DNA of 64,000 nt from Kingdonia uniflora (Eukaryota; Streptophyta; Magnoliopsida; Ranunculales; Circaeasteraceae): the NCBI GenBank assembly GCA_014058105.1, contig JACGCM010002890.1:682001-746000 (forward strand), given 5' to 3'. Numbering within the stretch: the first letter of the stretch is position 1; each line of letters starts with the position of its first letter. Under the pieces are notes generated by a model. The model ran no database searches. It saw only the letters and a program-made list of their open reading frames with translations, and was not told the origin of the DNA. This document shows positions 1 to 10,869 of this stretch, in pieces. The translations under genes and the position numbers were made by a program.

Positions 1-576
1 TTTGATCTTTGTCAATATTCTCAGAGTTGTACTTCCGTTGAATTGCAAACTCTTAATTTTATTGCTGATTCATATACCTCTGGCTTGATGCTCGGGTGAT
101 GTTGAAGAGAAAATTTATATACATCCCAAGCTCTAAAAGCTTGCCCCAATTTTTATTTATTTTTTGTTAAATTATACCTTCATAGTATGCCCCCAAAATA
201 GATACATAAATATTTTTCAATCTAAACGTTTATCCGTCCCTAATTTTTATTTGCTTAATTTCTATTAAGTCCAACAATTTCCACTAGCTTAGTGACGGGG
301 AAGTACATTTTTTTTTTAATATTTTAAAAGTTATATAATTTCGATTAGTCTCATCATCCTTTTATCTAATTAAACAATTGGGGGAGTCTTAATTAAGCAA
401 AACTTAATTAAAAGTATAATCCGGGGAGTCTTACTTGAAGCCCCTAAAAATGAAGACTTAAAAACCCTAGGAATGAAGAGAAATACTAAAAGAGCAAGAG
501 TGAGGTGAGCTATTTATTTTTTCAGACTTAATTTTGTATTTATAAAAGAGATGGGGTGAGCAGTGAGCTCATTAAC

Positions 577-668
577 CTAGACAAATAAAAGTGGGGTAAA
601 GTTAAATTGGGTGAACTAATTACTAGACAAATAAAAGTGAGGTAAAGTTAAATTGGGGTGAGCTAATT
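577..668. repeat. 46-bp tandem direct repeat, two copies
   Basis: The string ctagacaaataaaagtg occurs at 577 and again at 623. Similarity continues through gtaaagttaaattggg and a gagct/gaact-aatta tail, giving a 46-bp period. The two copies differ at a few positions. No function is apparent. Confidence 0.7.
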
Positions 669-1477
669 AAAAAATAGGGTGCATTTAAAATTTCTCAGTG
701 CTGAATTGTTGTTGTAGGGATTCAAATGTTTTGAAAACGAAAAAAAGTGAAACTCCAAAATAATCTGACACATTAAATTCATTCATTATACTTGAGCTAT
801 TTAATTGGCCCGTAAACAACAAAAATGTCAAAATGGATAGCCAGCTCAATAAACTGTGGCACTTTTACTCTTGAATATGATACTTCTGAACGTATAAGTT
901 CCTACATTAGCTCCTTCCTAAGGCGGAAAGGGTTTGGTTTCTCAGTGATTTACGCTCATCAGGGTACTTAACAAGCATATACAAGTTGCTTCTTGGAACA
1001 AGGATGCTCATATTTATTTTGTTAACCTTTTGTGTACTATTAACTCTTTATCTGTAGTTATACTGTCGGGAAATAGTATATCTAGAGATGGCTAGTGAGC
1101 GTCTAGCGTTTGGTATGCATGATGCATCCATACATGTTTTTTTAATTGGGTAGCTGTTCATGCAATGGGATCAAAATTTTCTTGGATACCCTCGTTTGGT
1201 ACAACTTTCACAGCACATCAATATGAAAATATTCTGACCGAGGTTTGCTTGCCCATCACGAATGTCGAACGTAAAGGACGCAGACGCGACCAACATGAAC
1301 TTGATGTGTTTCGATGACGATCAGAGCCTTAAGAGTACCTCCAACAACATGGTATGCTGTTAAGGTTTTCCCATACTCTTGCAAAAAACCCATCCAACGG
1401 GGTATGGGGTTCAACATACTCACCCCCATACCCCTCCAAAGTATGCGAAAACTGAACTTGACGAGAAGTATCCGCAT

Positions 1478-1655
1478 ACTGCCTAGGCACTGAACCGTTC
1501 AGCGCCAAACAACATTTAAATACAGCTGACATCTCTCTCTCTCCCATCACAACTTCTCTCTCTAATATACTACTGCCTAAATGCTGAACCGTTGAGCACG
1601 TCAATTTTTTTAATACATGCGGCATCTCTCTCTCTTTCCCATTACTTCTCTCTTA
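1478..1655. repeat. 94-bp imperfect tandem duplication with CT-rich segments
   Basis: actgcctaggcactgaacc (1478) and actgcctaaatgctgaacc (1572) start two copies. Each continues to a catctctctctctc-type run and an acttctctc end. A ctccaacaacatgg string at about 1339 and a tctgttggatg string at about 1671 loosely resemble the ends of plant MITEs that start with a ccaaca motif. The inverted repeat is too poor to call one. Confidence 0.5.
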
Positions 1656-1706
1656 AAGCAATTATTCTCTGTTGGATGAAAACAGTATGTGATTCTGGAA
1701 TACCGG

Positions 1707-2272
1707 TATAATAGCCTAATTTCGTATCTCGAACTTAGCCTTTACATCAAAGATATTCAGAGCGTCTAGATGCGTAATAAACGAATGCTAGCACAAAGTT
1801 TAACGTGGAAAACCTTTGAATAGGCTAAAAACCACAACCTCTCTCAAAGATTTAGAAAGAGAGTAGTTTATTGATAGTTGCTAGATATTACAAGAGATGC
1901 TCTGAGTATTTTAGAATAGAGTTTTAGTGAGCCTTCCTCCCTCCATCTCGGATTCTCTAGTTCTATTTATAAGTCTTATAATATGACTGCTTAACGACCA
2001 TTATTATCCTTAATGATGGACGTTACAATATGTATTTGATAATCTTTGATTTGATTGTGTAACGTTCTGATCTTAGCTATTTTGTAATGGATTCATTGAT
2101 GACGGTGCATTTGCTTAACTCAAACTGTTGATGTAGAGGTCGAAAGTGATGATTAGAACTCTGTAACTGTAATATGTCTTCAATAGTGCCACGTGTTATG
2201 ATGATAAGGTCGAGTGGTCGTATGATGGTCGAAGATGAAGCATGAGTCCGAGATGTGGAATAAGCCACTACA
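1707..2272 (-). repeat. 3' LTR of Tat-1
   Basis: The left edge tataatagcctaatttcg aligns with tgtaggggcctaacttcg at the start of the Tat-2 LTR. The right edge taagccactaca aligns with aggctactaca of Tat-2 and Tat-3. Outside it on the internal side, minus strand, is ctgagagggagcgat, a purine-rich tract matching the PPTs of the other two. A minus-strand TATA (plus strand ctatttataag, about 1973) marks the LTR promoter. The TG end appears mutated to TA at 1707. The LTR is about 566 bp, shorter than those of Tat-2 (about 780) and Tat-3 (693). Confidence 0.75.
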
Positions 2273-2503
2273 ATCGCTCCCTCTCAGCCGATAGTACGAG
2301 AAACATTGTGGGCGAGTGGTGTTGGTTGAGAAGCTTCATTTAATGCTGCAATTAATACTGGGGAATCATTTCCAAAGCATCTTCATGAATATCTGTTTGT
2401 GGCTTTTGGGCTTTCTAGAACCAATGGTTCTAGTCAATTTTGCTGCATGGGAAATCCTCCTGACATTGGGAATTTGGAGAGTCTGCTTTAATGCGGACCA
2501 TAG

Positions 2504-2510
2504 TATAAAG
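2504..2510 (+). promoter_or_regulatory. TATA box of short antisense ORF A1
   Basis: tataaag lies 99-105 bp upstream of the ATG at 2609, on the strand opposite to gag-pol. Tat-2 and Tat-3 have a TATA box at the matching place (19575, 60465). Confidence 0.5.
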
Positions 2511-2608
2511 AACACTCTGGTTGGTGTGTGATAAACAAAGTCTTCTTCCCTGAACTGTTTCTTCTGTGTTATGGTTTATGTACTTGAAAGTTTTTAACGG
2601 TTGAGAGT

Positions 2609-2947
2609 ATGGTAATGACAAGGCAACAATCTTTGGAGGCTAGGATTCGTAGGAAGATGGAAGAATTCTGTGTCAGATACTTTGGTTACCAGCCCTTGCA
2701 CCCGCCGATGCCAATTTTGGTGTCTCCTACATTTTACGGGATATCCTATGAGGAGGTGTTGGAGGCAGAAGACGACCATTTCCAGAAGGTGCATTTTCAC
2801 TATCGGTTGACATCGAAGGCGGAATATCGAAATGGGCTGCGGCTACTAGTGGAGGAAAGTGCTACAGCTGAAGATGAAGCAATAGACGTTTGTCCGAGGG
2901 AGTCTTGTCGGTACCCTGCTGGTGAGTGGGTCCTGTCTAAGAAATAG
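2609..2947 (+). CDS. Short antisense ORF A1 of Tat-1 (112 aa, unknown family)
   Basis: This is an intact 112-residue ORF antisense to gag-pol. It has a basic N-terminus (about residues 1-20), then YFGYQPLHPPMPILV (residues about 24-38), and an acidic middle (EAEDD, TAEDEA). It shares a pattern with A2, B2, B1 and A3: an aromatic pair or F/Y-F-G, two to four residues, a leucine or aspartate pair, then MP-x-L-V or a variant. I do not recognise the domain. No signal peptide or membrane segment is seen. The start is the first ATG after a TATA at 2504. The reading frame is open although the same element's pol is broken. Function is unknown; a small retrotransposon accessory protein is an inference from conservation of position in three elements. 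Confidence 0.55.
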   Translation: MVMTRQQSLEARIRRKMEEFCVRYFGYQPLHPPMPILVSPTFYGISYEEVLEAEDDHFQKVHFHYRLTSKAEYRNGLRLLVEESATAEDEAIDVCPRESCRYPAGEWVLSKK

Positions 2948-3832
2948 GGCCCTTCGTCCTTCTCTATCACCGGGGGGTGGGGGTTATGGTGGAAGAGATG
3001 GTGGTGGAGGAAGTTTTTCTTCCAGGGACCATAGATATTGGCCATGAAGAAGATCCTTCTGCCAGTACCGTAACTTTTTTGGTAATTTCTAATTCTCGGG
3101 TTTCCCGGCCCATTCGTGTAAGGGGATCAGAGTTTGAAAGTTACTTCAATTTTGCATCTTCTTCCTCGGTGGCTACTGAGATGTGTGTTGAACTGTGACT
3201 TGATATAGCTTATCAAGTAATCTTTGAATTTTTTGGAACACTTGTTATCTGTAAAGAATTTTCTAACTAATGAAATGCCATCGTTATGTTATTTTGATGT
3301 TGTGCTTCAAACTTCTCAACTTATATATGTAGCTTTCAGTTTCAAAATAGAAGTCTGTATATATGTAGGTATGATGATTATTAGTTAGTCATGGGGTATT
3401 GCTGGACAAATCGAACTGTAAAGATCTCAGTGTGTATATCTATTAAGGCTGCTTGAAAAAATAGAGGAGTTTGAAGTGTAAAGAGGTCGTATGGTAAGAA
3501 TAAGTAAACAATTGGTTTAAGATGATTGGGTGATTGCAAGGGTATATGTATGGTTATGAGCTATAGATTCGAACTGACTAAAAAATGTCTGGCCGTATAG
3601 AAGTAACTGATATCTGCCTGTAGGTATTACCGATGGACAAGCTTGATTTGTATGTTGCGATTTCCCTATCTGTACGCATAAAATCTGAGGAGATATTTCA
3701 TAACATGGAAAGTTTGACCTGCCACAATATTTTCTGGCTTCTGCAGATATTTGTATTTCCAAAAACTTGCATAATATATTTTTCAGTAAAATCTGCGGGG
3801 AGACTTATATTTTCAGAGATCTTCATCTTGGC

Positions 3833-3840
3833 TATATAAA
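3833..3840 (+). promoter_or_regulatory. TATA box of short antisense ORF B1
   Basis: tatataaa lies 75 bp upstream of the ATG at 3915. It is the second promoter-like site of the Tat-1 antisense cassette and the counterpart of 20519 in Tat-2. Confidence 0.5.
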
Positions 3841-3914
3841 GTAGTGAACCTTGGTTGCTATGTCTTGTATCTTCCGCCAGAGACAATTTTGCTATTGAGG
3901 TAGAGTGGGAAACC

Positions 3915-4223
3915 ATGGTGAGGACGCACTCTCAGCGTGTGCATCATACAGTAGAAGGTAGGTTCCATATCAAGGTCGCTGAACTTCATGAACAATACTT
4001 TCGCCATTTGCCTTATGATGCTATGCTACCCAAGTGGTTGTTGAAATTAGATGGTTTAGATGATGAAGGTAGGCGTGCAGAGGTTGATCAATTTTTCTGG
4101 TGTGATGTGTTTCGTGAGTTGCTGTTGGATGCAACTTTACGAGAAGAAGCTATTCGCGAGATCGTACGGGACAACTTCGCTGAAGAAGATGAGAAAGCTG
4201 CTGGAGGGGAGATAATAACATGA
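3915..4223 (+). CDS. Short antisense ORF B1 of Tat-1 (102 aa, unknown family)
   Basis: This is an intact 102-residue ORF. I chose the ATG at 3915 over an in-frame ATG at 3855 because it sits in an accATGg context 75 bp after a TATA box. Features: basic N-terminus with a THSQRVHH stretch, YFRHLPYDAMLPKWLLKL (about residues 28-45, matching the FGD..LD..MP.LVEL pattern of A2), then a charged helical C-terminal half ending in EEDEKAAGGE. It is probably a diverged duplicate of A1 in the same cassette. No enzyme motif, zinc finger or membrane segment is visible. Its role is unknown. Openness beside a decayed pol suggests recent function or chance survival; substitution analysis would tell. Confidence 0.55.
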   Translation: MVRTHSQRVHHTVEGRFHIKVAELHEQYFRHLPYDAMLPKWLLKLDGLDDEGRRAEVDQFFWCDVFRELLLDATLREEAIREIVRDNFAEEDEKAAGGEIIT

Positions 4224-4681
4224 GGTGTGGTGAATCATCCGGGCTATTTTAAATATAACTATATGTGACTATAATTTTGAATTGTGAGAGCTCAAATAAG
4301 AAATCTATTTTTAGTATTCTGTTTTGGTACTTTGTTAAATGTAGAACGATGCATGTTTGAAGCTGCGAACTGAAATGAATAAGAATAAAATATGCTATTT
4401 TACTGTTTATGCGGTATATATTGTGGATGAAAGCTGCTTGATTTTAACAACTGTGTAGATAGATTTGAATTTGAATATTGAGCTATTTCAGGAATGTCAT
4501 ACGATCTTGGTATAGTATAAAAGTAAGGTGATTGGTGTGTATACTACTTTAGGAAAGATGGATATAATTTTTTAATGGTAGACAATAGAGACAGACATGA
4601 TGATAGTAGACGTTATCACTAATTTCATGATGATGTGGTGAAACATAAAGAAGTACCTGTAGAGACAGTAGGGGTGATTGA

Positions 4682-4730
4682 CACGTGTCTGAAGGAGCTC
4701 TCATTTCGTAAACTGAGGGAAAGTATAAAA
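4682..4730 (+). promoter_or_regulatory. G-box and TATA box of the main antisense gene, Tat-1
   Basis: CACGTG at 4682-4687 is followed by tataaaa at 4724-4730. The same pair occurs upstream of the main antisense gene in Tat-2 (CACGTG 21492, TATA 21613) and Tat-3 (CACGTG 61457, tatttaaa 61580). A 5' UTR with an intron follows: possible donor gttagtga near 4948, acceptor tctatag ending 5287. Confidence 0.55.
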
Positions 4731-5294
4731 ACTCGTATTTCACTCCCTCATAAATTGTCTATAGTTATAGAGAGAGAAATAAGTGGTGTAACCCATATCT
4801 CTATAGAGAGGTGAAGCTTGAGTTCTTAGTGTAATTTGTTTGGGAAGACTGCATCTGTTGAGAAAAAAATGTTGGATTAACAACAAAAGTAGTCAATCTC
4901 TGTGTAACGTTTGAGTAAAGCAGAAGATTGCAGTTCTTCGAGTACAGGTTAGTGATAGATGCTTCTTCTTTGCTTCTGTATGTTGTAATCTGCGTTTGAT
5001 GTTGTTTGTTCATCACTTTTGATTTAGGGAGAACAAAGTTGAGAATGTAAGGGTTTTAAGATTTTGATTAATTGCCTGTAATGTTTTGTAGCACATAAGC
5101 TTTGGTATATGAACAGACTGTAGGGAGAGATAATGCTTTTTTGGAGAAGAAGAGGGAAAATTGAAATGATTGTCTATTGTTTTAGAAAATTAAAAAATAA
5201 ACGTGTCGACTGGGTAAAAACATGGGTGAGATTGTTTTTACTGTATGTAACGTCGAGATAATGATAAAAGATTTTTTGTATCTATAGGTCTAGT

Positions 5295-8200
5295 ATGCGT
5301 TCAAAACCTATAAATCCCATGAGTAAATTTTTAGTAGCATTAAGTTCAGAGGAAGCATAATCGTCGAAGAGGGAAGACGATTGTAATGTAATGGAAGAGA
5401 CTGTAGATAAAATAAACGTTACTGTAGGTGTAGAGGTTAGAGAATCCAGTAAAGTAGAGACAGTTATAGAGAAAAAGGATAAAAATAAGAAAGATAAATT
5501 GTTTTTCATATATCTTGAGGGAGTAGATATAAGAAAGGAATTTCTGAAACATAAAAAGAAATTACCAGGAGAATAAGGAAATTATATGATTGACCAATGT
5601 CGCTGGTTTATGGCCTATGTCCCAGAAAAAGATGAGGAGGCGGTATACTACCAAGTCCCCTGTTCGGATAAGTGGAAAAGAGAAAGGGGGATAGTGAGGA
5701 TGTTAAAATCTTGTACTATAATGGTGTGGGGTTGGCAGACCAGAATGATGGGTTTTTATGTTATCTAAATCAGGTAGTTTATGGTCTTAGAATTCCTCTG
5801 ACCTACTTTCAGAAAGGGGTTATGAATGCATTGCAGTGCTGCCCTGCCCAACTGAATGGGAATGTGTATGAGATGATGAGGGTATGCGAGGCTCTGAATG
5901 AGAAATGAAGAAGGGAAGGGACTGCCAAGCAGTTCGTAGCTGATGACATGCTGAAATTTTATAAACTGAAATATCTCAAAGGTTATAATAGTGGTTACCT
6001 GTAGAGTGATTCTTCGAGGCTAATTTTTTTTAACTTTGAATTTGTGGGTAGATCATGGAATGACCACCTTGTATGGGTAGGGGGCAACTGTATGCAGGCT
6101 CCAGATGAACCAACGCTCGATCTGAACCATAAATATTATAATCCTAATAAGTAACATTTGTCAACTTCGGCCAACTATCAGCATGTCTTTGAGCTGCTAA
6201 ACATTATCCTGTTCCTTGTATGTCAGGTCCCAATTCTACATCGGCGCCTGATAATACCAGCTTGTTCGACTACATAGCTCATGAGCAAGTCGAGTTAAAA
6301 TAAGTACTTGGTGAGTTAGGTATCCCAAGGGATAAGAGGGTAGATTCCATAGTGCCCAAAGTTCAACGAGCTCACGAGAATCGAGCTATAGATGAGAAGA
6401 AGGCTCGCTTGTCTATTGATGATGCCACTAGTCTTCCTCCACATGTGCCAGAAAATATGAACGTAAAATAGACTACTTGGAGGTCGAGAAAAACTGCTCC
6501 GAAAACTACGCTTGATACTGTGGTGGTTATCCCAGACAAAGAGATCGTTAAACCTGCTGCTGAAGATGTGGTGGAGGGGCAGGAAGTGAGTAAAGTTACT
6601 CCTTTGAAGGCGGAGAAGAGTTTGTTGAATAGAAAATGGCACGAGGATGAGGGTAGTGTGCATACAAATGCTAAGGCTATGGCCAAGATGAGAGAGCTGG
6701 AGCAACAATACTGCACGATGGCGGGGACTAATCTGCAGCAGCTCGACGAGGTGTATCAAGAACATACTTTTGTGGTATGTATTAAAATCTTTGATGTGCT
6801 ATATTTGGAAAATGATATGTCATTCTGAACTTGTGTTTTTGTATTGGCAGCTCTCTATGCTGATGAAGGGGGGGACAAGGTTCATTGAGAAGAGGAGCCA
6901 AGAGTTTAAAGATCTTAGTCTGAGGTTGGATGCTCAAACGGCTCGGATATGGGAGTTCAAAGTTGAGCTCGAGATAGAGAAAAGTAAGAGGGCTGAAGAT
7001 GCAAAGGCTGCTGAAGGGCGGCATACATTGCTATCCGAGCATGATGATGTTATATCACGATCATGCGAGGCATTGCGGGTGGAAAGAAATTACTTTGCCC
7101 AATCTTTTTATAGCTTTGGGTTGACTATTGCTGATGTAGAGCTGGGCCGAACTGGCAAATATGATGAAATAGTTTTTCCTTCGGATGTAGAAGGCGAAGT
7201 GGTGGCTGATACTGCTGGTCCAGCCAATGTATCTACTTCGCCTACTGAACCAGTTCTAGCTGCTAACATGACATTGGATCCTCCATCTGAGGTAGAGATC
7301 AGTAAGAATCTTTAATCACTCTGTGGTATTCTATTTCGAATTATATAGTTCATTTAACTTTGATGGGATTGTACTCTGTATGGTCGTAAAATTGCTAAGT
7401 TTGATTAACACTTTTTAATATGTTATGCTTGAATGTCTGTATGATAATGAGATATTTGTAATCTTTGTAGGAGGTAAAGCAGTTGAGAAAAAGTATTTAT
7501 AACCTGGAGAGATCGTTGAGTAGAGCGAGGGATTCGGTGGTTCGTGTTCAACAGATATTAAATAAAACTGAGTATGAGAGAAGACAATTTAAGTCTAACT
7601 CGAAGAAATTTTTTATAAAATTATATGACCTCCAGTGTAGATATGCGAAGATAAAAATAGAAAGGGATTAAGTTTTAAGAAAGGAGGAGAAAAGGGGGGC
7701 GTTAGTACAAAAACCAAAAGAGCTGACTTGTTTTAATGATCCGAGTAATAAGGCTAGGTGTCAAAAGTTGTTGGTAGCTCTGACATTGTATTTTGAGGTC
7801 GAAGTAGATAGCGAATGTGGTTTAAAAGAAGCTTATATAAAGCTTTTAAAGGAAAAGGGTGTAGTACCTCGAGTAATGTTTCTAGCTCAAGAAGTACGTA
7901 ATCGTCATAGTGTAGATGCAAAAAAATGTTCAGTGCTTGAGCTGGGGTATCTGTTATATGGGATGTTGTAGAACCTTTACCTGATGTTTTTGGCTTTATG
8001 CAGGATCGAAGGGCAATAAGGATTATGATTTTTAGGATAAGGAAAGAGAAAATAGAGGTTCAACAGAAGTTAGAGGGTGAATTAAAGGAGTTCCAAGATG
8101 CATTATCGCAACATATGGAGCAAAAAATGTCTTTAGCGACGCAATTGTCAAAAGAAGTGCCCGAAAGAAGATAGAAGGTGATATGAGGGCTTTAGGTGTA

Positions 8201-10035
8201 TTACAAAAGGAAACGCGTAAGCGTCTGCGCACGATGCATATATAGTTGAAGGAGCATCTGTATCCGTCAAGAGCAAAAGTTGCAGCTCGAATGGAGTACG
8301 AGCGTCATATAGAAAGTGTGATTGATTTTTATGGAGGGGAGTTGGCGAGGGTAGAGAATGAATTTAGAAAGTTTGTAATTGATTGTGGGATGGATTTTGA
8401 TGTGGAGAATGCAAAAGTGGAAAATATGTGGCTTACAAAAGATGAGGAGGTCGAGCGCCTGGTACCACGGTCACGACGAAAGTAATGCCAACAAGAGGTG
8501 GTAACCTTTGTAGCTCTGATAGATGTTTGAGTAGAAAACTTAAAGAGTGCGAGAAGCAAGGGGCAATCTTCTCGTAGCTCGAAAAAGCGAAAGTAGATTA
8601 GTTCAGTTACGTATCGAACTTGTATGAGCATTAGATATTTGTAAACTATTTTTGGTGTTGAATGAAATTTTTTCTCTGTGATGACTATATAGATAGATCA
8701 ATGTATCGATATTACTCAAATATTATGTTCTTGAGTAAACTTTTGTTCACTATGATATGTAATCTGTTAGAATATGTAAATCAGTAGTTATGTGAATGTT
8801 TATTGCTACTGCAGGGTGAACTGACAGAGGTTCAGAAGCAGTATGAAGAATTACGTGCTTTAAATGAAAAACTAAATGCTGATCTGAATCCCCAACAGGA
8901 AACAATAAAAAATGTTACTAATTTAAAAGAGAAGGTGGAGGTGATAATAGTAGAGGAACGAAACACAGTTGCTCGTTTGACCGAACAACTGGAAGATAAA
9001 GAGGCTGAGCTAGCCATTGAGCTGAGAAAGATCAAGGGATTAAAATAATTTATAAGGAAAAAAGGATGTGGAAATTTTGGGTACTTCTGTACAAATCAAC
9101 CAATATGGGGCGGAGTTGACATCCATATGAAATCAAATTACAGATCTGCTAGCGGTGTTAGAGAAGGTGGAAAATAATGTGAAAGACTTGCAATTTCAGA
9201 TAAACATGCTCGCAGCGAAGAAAGTTGGTGCCTGAGCATCTATCGAAGAGGTAAATGATCGTGCTCATAAATTTGAGTATTGTGGTATTTTACGAACATC
9301 TGTTAACAAAGATAGAAGAAGCCCATAGTGAAAAATGAAACGATAAATAAGGACTGGATCACGATCTGTGCTTTAGAGCATAATGTTCAAACGTTGAGGT
9401 TAGACTTGTTGGAGTATAAATCAGAAAATGGGAAAGAGCATGATGCGATGACCAAATTTGAGGCAGATCTTTTCAAGGCTGAAATAAGTCTTGAGGCAGA
9501 AGTGCTAGAGAGGAAGTACAATCTAGTTCATATAGATGATTTAACAGGCTTGGTGGCAAATATGGTTGAGTTTATGTCGATAATGGAAGGTCGTAATGAA
9601 ATGACGTTGAGTGAAAAATGAGCGCTGGAAGAACGCTGCAGAAGTTTGGAAGTTATTCTGAAGGAGGCTAAAGGAAAACTTGTAGAGTTTGTTCTTCCTG
9701 ATAAGGTGAAATGTGAGGCAAGTAATGTGCATGAGAGAGAAATGATGGCAGTGCTCTTCTTCTTTGTGTATGAGTTCAAGAGATTAGAGGTGGAAAGCAA
9801 AACTGTATATGACAAACTAGTTGCCGATGGTGTGCAATGTGAGATGCGGTTGATACGATCTGAGTACCTGGATCCCATGATGGCACAAATTGGTGTTCTT
9901 AAAAATAGTAAGGTTACAGAAGGAAAGCAAATTATGACTGGGAGGATGCCAAAGTTCATGCATCTACGACTTCATGGGGAAAGTTTGCGTAGTGCTATGC
10001 GGCATGATAGTTCAAGGGATAGCTTGAGTGATTGA
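5295..10035 (+). pseudogene. Main antisense gene of Tat-1: gypsy-type transposon domain plus coiled coil, decayed
   Basis: This multi-exon gene opposes gag-pol. The start MR follows an intron acceptor at 5287, as in Tat-2 and Tat-3. Around 5775-5905 it reads GLRIPLTYFQKGVMNALQCC then PAQLNGNVYEMMRV, the pattern of the putative gypsy-type transposon domain (PF04195-like, from memory). It is followed by a conserved NHKYYNPNK end before intron 6151-6226. Further introns are 6775-6850 and 7302-7470, with acceptors ending at 8003 and 8814. Segments 6520-6774, 6851-7312, 7483-7670, 8246-8485, 8815-9048, 9328-9621 and 9646-10035 are rich in E, K, L and heptad-like, so a long coiled coil is likely. 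Stops and frame shifts (for example near 5574 and 5765) break it. The coiled-coil part is far longer than in Tat-2. Function is unknown. Confidence 0.6.
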
Positions 10036-10230
10036 TTGAATCGATGACTGTAAAAAGGAATTATGCGTTCTAGACCAATGAAGTTATGGTAGATAGAGTG
10101 TAGTAAGGTGGGACTGTTGATAAAAGTAATGATCTATACAGAGTTGTACTGACCTTGTGATGAATAAATTGTAATGTATAAGCCTGGTAGCCATTTTGTA
10201 GAGCTATTAGCCGTTTTGTCGTATGATAGA

Positions 10231-10575
10231 GGATTGGTTTGGCTGAAGTAGCAAGCGCATAATATAATAGAATATCGGTTTGGCTGAAGCAACAAACGCT
10301 TAAGATAATATAAGATCGATTTTACTGAGGTAACAAACGACCTGTAAAATGAAAAATAGAAGATCGGTTTGGCTAAAGCAACAAACAACCTGTAAAATGG
10401 ATGATCGGTTTGGCTGAACTAACAAATGATCTGTAATGTAATAGAGGATCAATTTGGCTGAAGTAATAAACGATCTATAATGTAATAGAAGATCAATTTG
10501 GTTGAAGCAACAAATGATCTGTAATGTAATAGATGATCAATTTGGCTGAAGCAACAAACGATCTGTAATGTATTA
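10231..10575. repeat. Tandem array, about 43-bp unit, about 8 copies
   Basis: Units share ggatcggtttggctgaag and caacaaacgatctgtaa. Starts are near 10231, 10272, 10313, 10361, 10401, 10444, 10487 and 10533, with later copies more alike. The array sits between the 3' end of the plus-strand antisense gene and the 3' end of minus-strand pol, the same place as the unrelated array in Tat-2. Arrays in 3' untranslated regions of plant LTR elements are known seeds of satellite DNA. Confidence 0.8.
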
Positions 10576-10869
10576 GAATGGGGTGAACCCACTGGTAATC
10601 TGTGATGTTTAGATATGCAATCTGTATATAGAAGTACTTGCATGATATATTAGAAATGTACAATAATGTAGAGCAATCAAACACAAGTATTTCACTGTTG
10701 TAAGATTGATGTATAAAGAATGTTGTATTAAATAGCGGAAAGTACTATGATATAGGGCGATCAAACATAAGTATTTTATTGATGTAAAACCGACGTATAA
10801 GATGATAGATTTATTAGAAAATTACACTGTGATAGATTATTATCTTTGATATAGCTTCAATCTCCTTGT

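Larger units (their letters stand above)
1..1706. other. AT-rich flank, no gene recognised
   Basis: No ORF with a recognisable product is seen here. The stretch holds the two small direct repeats listed separately and is otherwise AT-rich. A TATAAAAG string near 541 has no convincing gene downstream. It is most simply the sequence into which the Tat-1 element inserted, or older repeat debris. Confidence 0.5.

Noticed and set aside
1329..1690. MITE with ccaaca-type ends
   Set aside because: The end sequences pair poorly and no target duplication was found.
2609..10035. A run of ordinary host genes on the plus strand
   Set aside because: The same order of ORFs recurs inside two other elements just inside the 3' LTR, so these belong to the Tat elements.
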